Assembly: GCA_008638375.1 (NCBI GenBank)
Contig: CM018052.1
Location: 23,663,071-23,727,070 of the forward strand
DNA: 64,000 nucleotides
Direction of reading: 5' to 3'
Source of the DNA: Nyssa sinensis
Lineage: Eukaryota > Streptophyta > Magnoliopsida > Cornales > Nyssaceae
Positions 42,713-55,690 of the stretch are shown in pieces. The notes below the pieces were generated by a model. That model was not told where the DNA came from. It saw nothing but the letters and a program-made list of their open reading frames with translations, and ran no database searches. A program made the translations under genes and the position numbers. How positions within the stretch are numbered: the stretch's first letter is position 1; the number at the start of each line of letters is the position of its first letter.

Positions 42713-45379
42713 TTATGCTATTATTCCTACAAGAAAAGTACAAAAAGAGAAGCTTGTAGGGAAATTTCCTGAAAAGAATGATGTGTCCTCACCTAGTGGA
42801 CCAAACAAGCAACCAATAAGATTTCATGCACAATCCCTCATGATATAAAATCAGGCCTTGAGTGTGCCCATAAACAACCAGACTTGCGTGCATACAAGTG
42901 TTGTGTATTTCAAGACAAGGTAATTCAGGTAGGAAGAGAAAGAGAAAGGGAAAGAAGAAGAAGAGGTGTTGCATGTAAGGCTACCCCAAACCATATCTAA
43001 CAAAGGAGTTTTTGCAACCATGGAGATCTAAAAGGAGCCCTAGTCGTGCATGAAAAAAAGAAGAAGTTGAAGAGAGAAAGACTAGAGAGAGAAAATAGTA
43101 AAACTCCAAAAAAAAAAAAAATCAAAGCTCAAGCGAGGTATGGTCTTTCAAACCCTTCCATTTAGTTTCTATGTTTATTTGAGAAGTTTGATGTAGAAAA
43201 TGAGCCTGACCCCTAAGACATTGAAGAATAGTAGCCGCCATGGCCGACCACCAAGGTTGGTCAATTTTTGAAATGAACACTAAACTACATTTTGACAATG
43301 GAGGCTTATTCTAGAGGAAAAATGGAAGCCATGTCAAGTGAAATCATAGATTTTGGTGGGAAAATAGAGATTTGAGAGGTAGTTACAGGTTTAGGGAATA
43401 ATCGAAGTTTTATAAAGACTTTTATTAAACCTTGATCTATGACCATGGTCTTGTAGCCCTTTGAAAATGGAAACAAATGGTGCAAGAATGAGCCAATTTG
43501 GTGCACTATAGATTGAGAAAATTGAAGTTACAAGGGTTCATTGGAAAAGTGTGACCTTGCTATTCCGACCGATTTAAGCTATTTTAATCTCTCAAAGTTG
43601 TTGCAAAAGGCTTATATAGATGATAAGAACCATCTAGGATGAAAAAATAAAAAAAGGCTTCGAAATAGCTTGAAAAATAAGTTTGAAATCTTAAAAATTC
43701 CAAAATTCGACGACCGGTGCTGGAGATGGTGACCGGAACCCTCGCTGGAAAAATGGGAAAAAAATGGACTATTCAAGTCAGTCTTGGGTTAGGGCTTGGG
43801 TCGAGTCCTGACCGAACCAATTAAAAAGTGTTTGCTTAAGTTAAACGGTGTCATTTTGGTTTAAGTGAGGTGACGTTATGCCGACGAAAGAAACTAAATG
43901 AACTGGTTGGCTTTCGACTAGACCAGACCGATTCACTTATAACCTAACTAAACCGAGCAATTTATTTTAAAGTTTCTGTAATTCTATTTTTAACCCCAAA
44001 TGATTCTGTTAATTATTAATTGCCTAAAAAAATACTTTTAAATCCTTTTTAAAATTAAAAAAATTACCATAATACCCTTAAGCCAAAAATTGGCCAAACG
44101 AAAGCCAATTAAAATGTACAAATAGTCTAACCCAGTGGTGTGGTCCATTTTACAAAATGAAGTCTCAAAAATATAGACACGTGAAATGTAAAAATTACTA
44201 ATATGCCCTTAATGACACAAAGCTAGTTAAATGTTAGAGAAGGCCTATTCTGACTTTCTTTAACATTCTGGACTCAATGGTAGAGTCTATTTTGGCAAAC
44301 GAAGTACCAAAAAATATGACACATAAAAGTGTAAAATTATGAAAATCTCCTAAGCTTAATGTAAGCTGTAGATATGCAAATTAAGATCCAAAAAAGCATA
44401 AACTGATTATCTTCGACACTCCAGACTTAACAGTGACATTCTTTTGAGGAAAATAAGACCCGGAAACAAACTGAAAACTTATCGATACGTCCTTAAGACT
44501 TAATAAGGCTACTAGAAGAGTGTAATTGGAATAAAAAAAAAAAAACTCTAGGTTGACGATTAAATTATATAATACTTTAAGCAAGTATGTAACAAGACTT
44601 TGAATTGTATTATAGGGACCTTCGACTAAAGGAAGGATTTTAGGTATAAGCTTTTCATGCCATGTTTAAGGTGGATTTGATTATAGATATAAATATTGAA
44701 ATCCTTTATGACTTTGATAATAGACGCCTTTCACTTAGTATCATTTCGATTGACTTATCGATATATATTGCCATTTCCTCTATGACCTTTGATAACAGAT
44801 ACATTATACTTAATATGTATTTTGAATGATTCATCGATATCTATACTATCTTTTTTTTTATTCAAGAAAATGTTTCATGAGATACTCAAAGTACTATATG
44901 GTTTCTTACTGATCTTTGAATTATTTTGACTAAATACTAGATATAGAACTCTTATTTGGATAATTGAGCTTTTTATTGATAATTATTGATTTTAGATATG
45001 ATTTTAATGTTTTGAATGGACCAATCTTCTATATATGCTCATTATCGAATAGATTGTGACTTTCTCAAACCCTAATCACAGGGTATATTGGTGGCGAGCC
45101 GCACAAAATGACATTTTTGAACTAGTTTCATCGAATATCGATCTCACTCAACGAGGTTCTAATTTGCTGAACATAGAATCTTCTATGTATGGTCATTATC
45201 AAATAGATTATGACTTTATCAAATCCTAACCATGGGGTATATTAATGGCGAGCCACATAGAACAGCGTTATCAAACTAGTTTCATTGAATATCGATCTCA
45301 ATCAGCGAGGTTCTAATTTACTAACCATAAAAGAGGAATTTATGGGCTTGAACTCTTGTGAATATCAAATATGAACCAT

Positions 45380-45715
45380 GATTGAACTTTGAACCATCGA
45401 ACTAAGAATTATTGAACTATAACATTGACTATCGAGCTATGATTTTGTTTATTAGACTATAATTATGATTGAACTATGATATTGATTTTTAAACTATAAA
45501 TTTGATTTGTCGAACCATGATTAAGATTGAACTATGATATTAATTATTGGACTATGATTAATATTGAACTATGATATTGATTATTGAACTATGATTAAGA
45601 TTGAATCATAATATTGATTATTGAACTATGACTATGATTGAACAACGATATTGATTATTGAACTATGACTTTGATTATTGAATTACAACTAAGATTGAAC
45701 TAAGAACTAATGAGA
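45380..45715. repeat. Degenerate tandem array in 5' LTR
   Basis: Repeated words 'attgaactatgatattgatt' with units of about 20-40 bases. The counterpart in the 3' LTR is at about 51020-51390. Confidence 0.8.
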
Positions 45716-46274
45716 ATGAATTTGATAATATTCATTGAACTCTTGTGCTTTGACTTAATTATAGACTTGGATATGACGTATTTTATTTTTAAATGAATAT
45801 AGAAATTCCAGTATAGAACTACATAGTAGTTTTGAAACCCTTGGCATGTTATGGAGTTCTCACGGAGCCGTCAAGCTCATTACAGATGTTTACCATGTTT
45901 TCAGGCAAGGATTGGACAAACTCATTTCAAGCAATGCAGACTAAGTTCTTAAAGGATGAAGTGGGTTAACGGAAGATGGATTAGATGACTTTTGACTATG
46001 TAAATTTAGATGTGTAGTTATCGAACTGGTTCAATTATGTAATTTTAAACCTATTCAATACTCATTGTGTTATGGAAACTAAATTGTTTAGAGATAAGGT
46101 TAAGTGATTGACTAGGTTATATGGTTTACTTTATGAATATGAAAAAAGAAGAAAAAAATTTATTCCGCTGCCTTTGATAAATAGTAATTAGAAAGGTGTT
46201 TGATCATTGAAAGGCCTTGGTGGCCGATCATGGACCCTAAATTTGCATAGGTCAGGTTCTGGGTCGTGACAGCT

Positions 46275-46286
46275 TGGTATCAAAAC
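46275..46286 (+). promoter_or_regulatory. Primer-binding site (initiator Met tRNA type, decayed)
   Basis: TGGTATCAAAAC lies 3 bases after the 5' LTR; the usual gypsy form is TGGTATCAGAGC, so two G-to-A changes. Confidence 0.8.
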
Positions 46287-46701
46287 AAAGGTTAATGGTC
46301 TTTGGGAAAGACCATATTAGGAACTTATTAGAGCTAAGGTTAATGACTCTAGAAGATTAAAAAAAGGAACTCTAGATATATTGGGGAAAATAATGAAATA
46401 CATAGAATTAAAGTTAGAACATGATTTGAAAACCCTTAGGGAGACATTAAAGCATGAGGATTTTTATCTCAACTATAGATCGGTATTTCCCAAAAAATAA
46501 GAATAGTGTTAAGTTAGAAACTTGATGACTCTTGATAATTAAGTAATGGAGCAATGATAGAAAATGATTATTTGAATCACTCTTGGAGTTGATTAGATTA
46601 CCCATTTCAGATGACTTAAGAGTGAAAATATAGATTGAGTGAAACTGTAATTTATGTTTGAATGTACTCTATGAATATACAATTTGATGATATAGATTTA
46701 T

Positions 46702-47760
46702 TTGCAATTTAATGGCTATATGATTAGGAGAATTCTGAATATTTTGTTTATAGATATAGGTGAAACAGAAGAATGGCAAATATATAGAACAAGGGCTAGG
46801 ACTAACGCAAACTGTGAAGAGAATGCTGGAGAAGATCCTAGCAGAATGGAACGGACACTAAGAGAATTAGTTCATGAATTGAGACAATAAAACAATAGGG
46901 AGAACAAAAGGAACAATGTAAACTAGACAAACTTGGCAGAACGATTTATGAAACTTCGGCCACCTACATTTGCTGGAGCTCTTAAAGTAGATGAAGTCGA
47001 AACTTGGATGATAAGTATGAAAAACATATTTGAGATGATAAATTGTCCTAAGGATAGAAAGGTCACTCTTACTGCCTTTAGGCTACAAGGAGAAGTAAAA
47101 CGTTGGTGGAACTTGGTGAAAAGAAATTACACCATAGGAGTTCCATTCTTGGCTTGGAGAAGGTTTAAGGAATTGTTGTACGAGAAGTATTTTCCAAAGA
47201 GTGTTCGTGAAGGGAAGAAGGTTGAATTCATTGAATTGAAGCAAGGAAACAAGACATTGGCTGAATACGAAGCTAAATTCATTGAGTTAGCTTATTTTTC
47301 TTTAGATATGATAGAGGTTTAACGTGAGAAGGCCAAGAAATTTGAGCGGGGAATGAGACGGAGCATTCATGACCGCATTTCACTGTTCTAGTCTAAATCA
47401 TATTCTGAGATAGTGAACATGACCCTAATCACGAAAAAGAACAGCGAGGAATTTGTGAAAGACCATAATCAAAGAAAAAGGGCTTACTCTGCTGACAAAA
47501 TCAGAGAAGGTTCAAGTAAGGAAACTAGGGAGAATTCAAACAAAAGACGTGAAATCCCAAAGGCTCGGGGTGAAGGATCTGGATCAGGATAAGCCAGATA
47601 AGTGTCGGCGATGTGGTGGTCGCCACAAGGATGACCAAACAAGAGCTTGCTTCGGATGTGGCAAGAAGGGACACCAAGTGAAAGACTGCCTAAAAAAGGG
47701 GGGACAACTGCGACTCTATCAACTGATAAATAATTGTCCTGCTCCTAACAAGAAAACTTG
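46702..47760 (+). pseudogene. Gag with zinc knuckle; no pol
   Basis: 46933-47322 reads MAERFMKLRPPTFAGALKVD, EVETWMISMKNIFEMINCP, VKRWWNLVKR, FKELLYEKYFPKSVREGKK and LAEYEAKFIELAYF: a full Retrotrans_gag domain. A stop at 47320 and another near 47389 interrupt it, then a basic linker and, after a frameshift, the knuckles CRRCGGRHKDDQTRACFGCGKKGHQVKDC (47600-47690). The N-terminal piece 46702-46890 is an acidic/basic leader. The 120 bases after the knuckle run straight to the polypurine tract, so protease, RT and integrase are absent by structure, not by decay. Confidence 0.9.
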
Positions 47761-47870
47761 AGGTAAGGCACTACTTTTGAATCATCCAATTATTAAGTTA
47801 TAATGGGATTCGTATAGTGACGAATATACTACGCACTCTTAGCTAGCTCAAGTTTAGGGACCAAACTTTT

Positions 47871-47884
47871 AAAAAGGAGGGGAA
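47871..47884 (+). promoter_or_regulatory. Polypurine tract
   Basis: AAAAAGGAGGGGAA, 14 purines touching the 3' LTR start; the priming site for plus-strand DNA in LTR elements. Confidence 0.9.
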
Positions 47885-50800
47885 TGAACATCCCGGCCTA
47901 ATTACTATATAATTAGGGATGCTAAGTAAGCTTTAAGAGAACATTAGTGTATAATTAGATCATGATGATAATGTCGCAACAATAATTCTTGAGTGAATTA
48001 GGATAAAAGAAATTGATATGAAAAATGACGACGAAATTAATAAAGAGATACATAAATGTTAAGCCTAAAAGTTTAAACAAGTATCATAACTAATTATGTT
48101 AATTAATTTAACTACATAAAAGAGAAATATTCATGAACATAAAATACCTCAAGTAATTAAGAGATATACAAATTTAGTATATTGAATGAATAAAATATTA
48201 AATAAAAGTATAGAATCCTCGACCAACACAACAAAAAAAGAGGAAAAAGAGTAGAAATGGAGTTGCCTAGTCTTGAACTCAAGACCTCAAGTAAAAGTTG
48301 TCAAAAAGTTACCATTGGGCTATTAGCACTTTTATGCTATGATTCCTACAAAAAAAAGTATATAAAGAAAAGCTTGTAGGGAAATTTCTTGAAAACAGTA
48401 ATGTGTCCTTACCCTAGTGGACCAAACAAGCAACCAATAGGATTTCATGCATGCACAATCCCCCATGATGTAAAATCAGGCCTTAAGTGTGCCCTTAAAC
48501 AACCAGACTTGCATGTATACAAGTGTTGTGTATTTCAAGCCAAGATAGTTCGGGTAGGAAGAGAAAAAGGGAGGGAAAGAAAAAGAAAAGGTGTTGCATG
48601 TGAGGTTGCCCTAAACCATACCTAACAAAAGGAGTTTCTATAACCATGGAGTTCTAAAAGGAGCCCTAGTCGTGCATGCAACAAAGAAGAAGCTGAAGAA
48701 AGAGACACTAGAGAGAGAAAGTAATAAAACTCCAACAAAAAATAATCAAAACTCAAGCGAGGTATGGTCTTTCTAACCCTCTCATTTAGTTTTTGTGTTT
48801 ATTTGAGAAGCTTTGATGTAAAAAATGAGCCTGAAAAATCCCTAAGACACCGAAGCACAATAGCCACCATGGCCAACCACCAAGGTTGGTCAATTTTTGA
48901 AATGAACACTAAACTATATTTTGACAGCGGGAGCTTATTCTAGAGGGAAAATGGAAGCCATGTCAAGTGAAATCTTGCATTTTGGTGGGAAAATAGAGAT
49001 TTGGGAGGCAGTTGTAAGTGTAGGGAATAATCAGAGTTTTATAAAAACTTTTGTTAAACCTTGATCTATGACCATAGTCTTATAGCCCTTTGAAAATAGG
49101 AACGAATGGTACAAGATTGAATCAATTTGGTGCACTGTGGACTGAGAAAATTGAAGTTACAGGCTATTCCAATCGATTTGAGATGTTTTAATCTCCCAAA
49201 GTTATTGAAAAAGGATTATATATATATATATAGATGTTAACATCTAGGATGAAAAAAAGGCTTTGAAATAGCTTGGAAAATAAGTTTGGAATGTTAAAAA
49301 TTCTAGATTCTAACGACCGATGCCGGAGATGGTGATCAGAATCCTCACTGAAAAAATAGGGAAGAAATGGACTATTCAGGTAGGTCTCAGGTCGGGGCTC
49401 GAGTCGGGTTCCAATCGAACTAATTAAAAAAGGTTTGGTTAAGTTAAATAATGTCGTTTTGGTTTAAGTGGGGTGACATCATGCTGACATCACGCCGACG
49501 TAAGAAACCGAGTGAACCGGTTGGCTTTCGACTAGATTGGACCGGTTAACTTAAGACCTGACTAAACCGGGTGGCTTATTTTAATTTTTTCTAAAATTTT
49601 ATTTTTAACCCCAAATGTTTCTATTAATTATGAATGGACCTAGGAAAGTAATTAAAAATTGATTTTAAATGCTTTTTTATATTGAAAAAATTACCACAAT
49701 ACCCTTAAGCCAAAAACTGGCCAAACGAAAGCCAATTAAAATGTACGAATAGTCTGACCCAATATTTTTGGTCATTTCAGACCCAATGGCGTGGTCCATT
49801 TTACAAAATGAAGAAAAAAAATATAGACACGTGAAATGTAAAAATTACCAATAGGCCCTTAATAACACAAAGCCAGTTAAATGTTAAAGAAGGCCTATTC
49901 CGACTTTCTTTGACATTTTGGACTCAACAGTAGAGTCCATTTCGGCAAATGAAGCACCGAAAAATATGACATGTAAAAGTATAAAATTATGAAAATGGTC
50001 CAAGCTTAATATAAGTTGTACATATCCAAATCAAGATTCGAAAAAGCATAAATCGATTATCTTCAACACTTTGGACTTAACAGTGACATCCTTTTGAGAA
50101 AAATAAGACCCGATAACAAACTAAAAATTGATTGATACGTCCAAAAGACTTAATAAGGCTACCAAAGGAGTGTAATTAGAATAGAAAGAGCTCTAAGTTA
50201 ACGATTAAATTATGTAGTACTTTAAACAAGTATGTAACACGACCTTGAATTGTGTTATAGGGACCTTCGACTAAAGGATTTTAGGTATAAGCTTTACCTG
50301 CCATGTTTAAGGTGGATTTTGTTATAGATATAACTATTGAATTCCTTTATGACTTTGATAATAGACGTTTTTCACTTAATATCGTTTTGAATGACTTATC
50401 GATATATATTGTCATTTTCTTTATGACCTTTGATAACAGATACATTATACCTAATATTTATTTTGAATGATTCATCGATATTGATATTGTCTTCTTTTTT
50501 ATTCAAGAAAATATTTCGTGAGATACTCCAAATACTACGTAGTTTATTACTGATCTTTAAATTGTTTTGACTAAATACTAGATATAGAACTCTTACTTGG
50601 ATAACTGGGCTTCTTATTAATGATTATTAATTTTGGATATGATTTTGATATTTTGAATGGACCAATCTTCTATGTATGGTCATTATCGAATAGATTGTGA
50701 CTTTATTGAACCTTAACCACGGGATATATTAGTGGCAAGCCACGCAGAACAACGTTTTTGAACTAGTTTCATCGAACATTGATCTCACTCAATGAGATTC

Positions 50801-51958
50801 TAATTTAATGACTATAGAATCTTCTATGTATGTTCATTATCGAATAAATTTTGACTTTATCAAACCCTAACCACTGGGTATATTAGTGGCGAGCTAGACA
50901 GAACAGCGCTATCGAACTAGTTTTATTGAATATCGATCTCAGTCAGCGAGGTTCTAATTTGCTGACTATAGAAGAGGAATTTATGGGCTTGAACCCTTGT
51001 GAATATCGAATATGAATCATGATTGAACTTTGAACCATCGAACTAAGAATTATTGAACTATGACATTGACTATCGAGCTATGATACTGTTTATCGGACTA
51101 TGTTATTGAACTTTGACTATAATTGAACTATGATATTGACTATTGAACTATGAATTTGATTTGTCGAACCATGATTAAGATTGAACAATGATATTGATTA
51201 TTGGACTATGGTTAAGATTGAACTATGATATTGATTATTGAACTATGATTAAGATTGAATCATAATATTGATTATTGAACTATCACTGAGATTAAACTAC
51301 GATATTGATTATTGAACTATGACTATGGTTGAAATATGATATTGATTATTGAATTACGACTAAGATTGAACTAAGAACTAATGAAAATAAATTTGATAAT
51401 ATTCGTTAAACTCTTGTGCTTTGACTTAATTATAAACTTGGATATGACGTATTCTATTTCTAAATGAATATAGAAATTTTAGTATAGAACTAAATAGTAG
51501 TTTTGAAACCCTTGGCATGTTACGAAATTCTCATGGAGGTGTCAAGCTCATTACAAATTTTTACCATGTTTTTAGGCAATGATTAAACAAGCTTGTTTCA
51601 AGCAATGTAGACTCAATGATTAAGGGATGAATCGAGTTGTTTTGATGAATCTTTAACTAAAGATGGATTAGATGAATTTTGACTATGTGAATTCAGATGT
51701 GTAGTTATCGAATTGGTTCAGTTGTTTAAGTTTCAACCTATTCACTATTGCATTGTGTATGGAAACTACATTATTTAGAGACAATGGTTAAGTAACTAAC
51801 CAGGTTATATGGTTTATTTTATGAATATAAAAAAAAAAAAAAAAATTATTCCACTGCGTTTGATAAATGGTAATTAGAAAAATGATTTGATCATTGAAAA
51901 GCCTTGGTGGCCGATCACAAACCCTTAATCTGTATAGGCTGGGATTCGGATCGTAACA
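47885..51958 (+). mobile_element. 3' LTR (4074 bp) of gag-only retrotransposon
   Basis: Runs from TGAACATCCCGGCC to GGATCGTAACA. Collinear with the 5' LTR throughout, with small indels such as an extra TA run at about 49219-49230. The ORF at 48389-48625 lies in LTR DNA and is not a gene. Confidence 0.92.
51020..51390. repeat. Degenerate tandem array in 3' LTR
   Basis: Counterpart of 45380-45715 with a different number of units. Confidence 0.8.
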
Positions 51959-51963
51959 AATCC
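51959..51963. repeat. Aged TSD of gag-only LTR element, right (AATCC)
   Basis: See 42275-42279. Removing the element and one TSD copy restores the LINE reading frame. Confidence 0.7.
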
Positions 51964-53865
51964 CTTTTGGAATCCCATTATATTGCAAATTTGGGATCTA
52001 AGTGATTGATCAACGCCCACAATGAAGACTTGGCTCTTGTTAGGGTTAGGCTTAAGGCTTGATGTCTTCTTAAATTCCCTCAGTGTTCTGGCAAGAATTT
52101 TTATGGACTCGTGGCTTGGATCTATAAGGATGAACAGGTCATCCGCGAAGGCCAAATTGGTTATTTGCAACTTCTCACACTTTAGGTGGTATTTGAAATC
52201 AAGGCAAGTGGAACTTTTTGCTACCATGCCATATAGGGCTTCATTAATAAGGAAGAAGAGATAAGAAGACATGGGTTCACCTTGTCTTAGCCCTTTAGAA
52301 CCATGAAAATAGAGCTCAAGCACTCCATTGATCACAACTGAGAACTTAGTAGAGGTGACATATACGAGAATCCACCTCTTGAAGATAGGAAGGAAGTTTG
52401 TGGCAACAATAAATTCTCTGAGAAAATATCATTCAATTGTCTCGTAAGCTTTCATCAAATCTATTTTTATGGCACAACTAGGGGCATGGTCATTCATGTG
52501 GTAGTTTTTTAACAACTCTTGCATTAGCAAGACATTATCACTCATTGATCTTCCTCTTATAAAGGTAGTTTGATTATTACTGATGAGGTCAGGAAAAATG
52601 ATTATCAGACTATTGGTGATGCTTTTGGCAATACCCTCGTAAAGGACATTACAATAAAATATAGGTCGGACGTCACTAAAGGAATAAGGGTTCTCCACTT
52701 TTGGGACAAGAACAATGGTTATGTTATTTCATTTCTTGAGAAGGCATCCTGTGTTGAAAAAAGAGGTAACTACATCCACAATGTCTCCACCAATGATACC
52801 CCAACAAACCTTGATGAAGTGCTTATTAAACCCATCTAGGCCCGAGGCCTTGTGGCTATTAATGGTAAAGAATACCTCCTAAGCAATAACCATTTTAACT
52901 AGTTCAAGAGCCTGGTTCTCATTTAGCTTGTTCTTTGTAGTCTCTTGTAACAATCTAAGAATACTTTCTGTTATGTTTCTTGGACCCTAAGAGACAACAA
53001 CTACCTTTAAATCCTCTTGACTCTCAATTCTTTCGCCATTCTCATTAGCAAGACTAAGAATCTTATATGAGCTCTGTTGAAATTAACTTTTATACCAAAA
53101 AACAAAACAAGATAACTTTTGGTCCCCCAATTTGAGCTAGTTAACTTTGGCTTTTTGTTTGAGGAAGCTTTCCTCAGTAATACTTCACTTGGCATAGGTC
53201 ACCATAACTCCTTTCTCTATTCCCTTTAATTCTGCAGAATGAGAAGAGTCATAGAGCTTCTTTTGGATGTCTACCATATGATCTTTGTCTTTAGTAGTTC
53301 TAATAGAGAGGTTACTCAAGAATCTTCTTGAGAGCTCCTTTAACTCTTTTTTAACTTTTGAGAGATTCAGAATATAGGGGAGCCTTCAATCTAAACATTT
53401 TATTCTTGCTGCACAATGTGAAGAAAATCTTAGTGTTAGGTCCCGAAGTTGAAAAACTTAAAAAGTCTACTTATGGACTTGATTTGGAAGATTGTGACCA
53501 CATTGCGAGAGTGATCTAAGATCCTAGGATTGAGGATTTCTACCTCTACTTCAGTGAACTTTTTGATCCATTCATCCTTAACTAAAACTGAATATAGTAG
53601 GCCTTTTTCCTTCTCTTGTTGCTCCAAATATAGAAGAAGAATCGAGCATTTAAGTCAAAGAGCTCACAATGTATGAGAGTTTGTTGGAAGTCAAGCATGA
53701 CACCTCTATCAGCTTCATTGCCTCTAATTCTCTTATTGGAAAAAAGGATAGTGTCAAAGTCTTCCAACAAGATCTATTTGTGGTTACCGATGAGTTTACT
53801 AAAGTACATGAAGTTATGGCATAGAGATCTTCTGTAGCTATGGTTGTCATTTTCATTGCCATATA
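51959..53865 (-). pseudogene. Split LINE: endonuclease C-terminus and reverse transcriptase
   Basis: On the minus strand: 53770-53582 reads FDTILFSNKRIRGNEADRGV...IWSNKRR (endonuclease, usually GDFN..L), 53600-53520 DEWIKKFTEVEVEILNPRILDHS, then RT in 52698-52429 (DVRPIFYCNVLYEGIAKSIT, IKIDLMKAYETIE) and 52335-51925 (GSKGLRQGEPMSSYLFFLI, LAFADDLFIL, MGFQKG). The FADD catalytic motif is intact but stops and frameshifts are many. The N-terminal endonuclease and ORF1 are missing beyond 53865. Confidence 0.88.
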
Positions 53866-53942
53866 TAAAAGAAAAATATAAAAAATAATGAGTTCAAAAT
53901 ATCAACTTTGTATTTGATTACCTAGTCGAAGGTTTTGAGAAT

Positions 53943-55690
53943 TTGGAAAACGATAGGGTCACACCTAGAGAAGATGAGACACTAGGAATGTTAAGGCCTT
54001 TAAATGATCAACTCATTGCACACACCCCTAGTGTAAAGGAAAATTATGTAGATGAAGGAATTGCAAGCTCATCAACTCATGATAAAGAAGTACCATCTTC
54101 AGTTAGAAAAGATCATGACCAAGTCAAAATGATAGGTGATGTTGGTAAAGTAGTCATGACAATGTCTTAACTTCAAAATGAAATGAGTTTTCACTATTTG
54201 GGCCCAATAATATGAAAGAATCATTTCAACATGTTGATTGGATTCTTACAATACAAGAAAAGTTGCTTAAATTCTCAAAACTTAATGTTTGGGAATTAGT
54301 CCCTAGGCCTAGTCAATACAATGTGATTGGTACCAAGTGGATCTTTAAGAAAAAATTAGATAAACATGGTACTTTTGTTAGAAACAAGGTTAGGTTGGTT
54401 GCAAGTTTAGGGTATTGACTTTGACGAGACTTTTGCTCCCGTTGCTATATTAGAGTGTGATACTACTTTTAGCCATTGCATGCTATTTAAAGTTCAAACT
54501 ATTTCAAATCAATGTTAAGAGCACCTTATTTCATGCAATTTTTAAAGAGAAAGTCTATATGGAACAACCCAAAGGGTTGAAAAGCCGCAAAGTCCTATTC
54601 ATGTCTTTCGTCTTAAAAAAACCTTGTATGGATTGAAACAAGCTCCTATAACTTGGTATGAGAGAATTTTGGCTTATCTCTTTGAAAAGGGTTTTTCAAG
54701 AGGGGAGAGCTGATAAGATGGTGTTCGAGAGAAAGAATTGAAAGGACTTTGTGATTGCTCAAATTTATGTTGATGAAATAGTCTTTAGATCCACAAGCAC
54801 CAAGCATACTCACATATTTTTCGAAGAGATGAGAGTAAACTTTGAGATGAGTATCATTACTGAGCTAAAATTTTTCCTAAGACTTCAAGTAAGGCAATTA
54901 GATTATGTGATTTTCATCTCACAAACCAAATATGCCAAGGAATTGGTGAAGAAGTTTGGTCTTGACATTACTAAGCATGCTAGGACTCCCATGAGTACAA
55001 GCACAAAACTTAGTGAGGACACTATAGGCAAAGATGTTGACTCTACCCTATATAGGAGTATGATTGGTAGTCTTCTCTACCTTTCACATCTAGTCACCCT
55101 AACATTACCTTTAGTGCAGGGGTATGTGCCCGATTTTAGTCCAATCCTAAAGAGTCTCACTTAATTATAGTTAAGAGGATTATTAGGTATCTGAGTGCGA
55201 CTCTTCGTTATGGCATTTGGTATTTCATTGCTACCAATATAACTTTGGCTTCATATTCTAATGCAGATTGGGCTAGAAATATGGATGACCAGAAGAACAC
55301 TTTTAGTGGTTGCTTCTACTTGGGAAATGCCTTGGTATCTTGGCATAGCAAGAAGCAAAATTCAATGTCCTTATCCATAGTTGAGGCCAAATACATAACT
55401 ACAAGAAGTTGTTGTGCATAGCTTGTGTGGATGAAGCAAATGTTGAAGAACTATAAAGTGGATGTTGACCTGATGATAGTCTATTGTGACAAGTTGAGTG
55501 TCATTAGAATTTTCAAAAATCTAGTTCAGCATTCTAGGACAAATCATATAGATATTAGACACCATTTCATTAGAGAGCTTGATGAAAATCGAGTTATATC
55601 TATATAATATGTCCCCACCTAACACCAACTTGTGAACATTTTCACAAAACCTCTAGATAGCCTTAGATTTGAGTATCTTAGGAAGTCTAT
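53943..55690 (+). pseudogene. Copia reverse transcriptase and RNase H, decayed
   Basis: WELVPRPSQYNVIGTKWIFKKK (54290-54350), FDETFAPVA after a frame break, LYGLKQAPITWYERIL (54625-54680), then 54751-55164 QIYVDEIVFRSTS...KYAKELVKKFGLDITKHARTPMSTSTKLSED...STLYRSMIGSLLYL. The catalytic YVDD reads YVDE, and many stops separate the pieces. The RNase H part ends near 55690 (ANIFTKPLD-like) with several stops. Confidence 0.88.

Larger units (their letters stand above)
42280..46271 (+). mobile_element. 5' LTR (3992 bp) of gag-only retrotransposon
   Basis: It runs from TGTAACATCCTGACC to GGGTCGTGACA (TG...CA) and is collinear with 47885-51958. Over the first 430 bases I count roughly one difference per 15 bases, so the insertion is not recent. 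It contains a tRNA-like antisense block (about 42650-42712), a promoter-like middle part and a degenerate tandem array at about 45380-45715. Confidence 0.92.
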
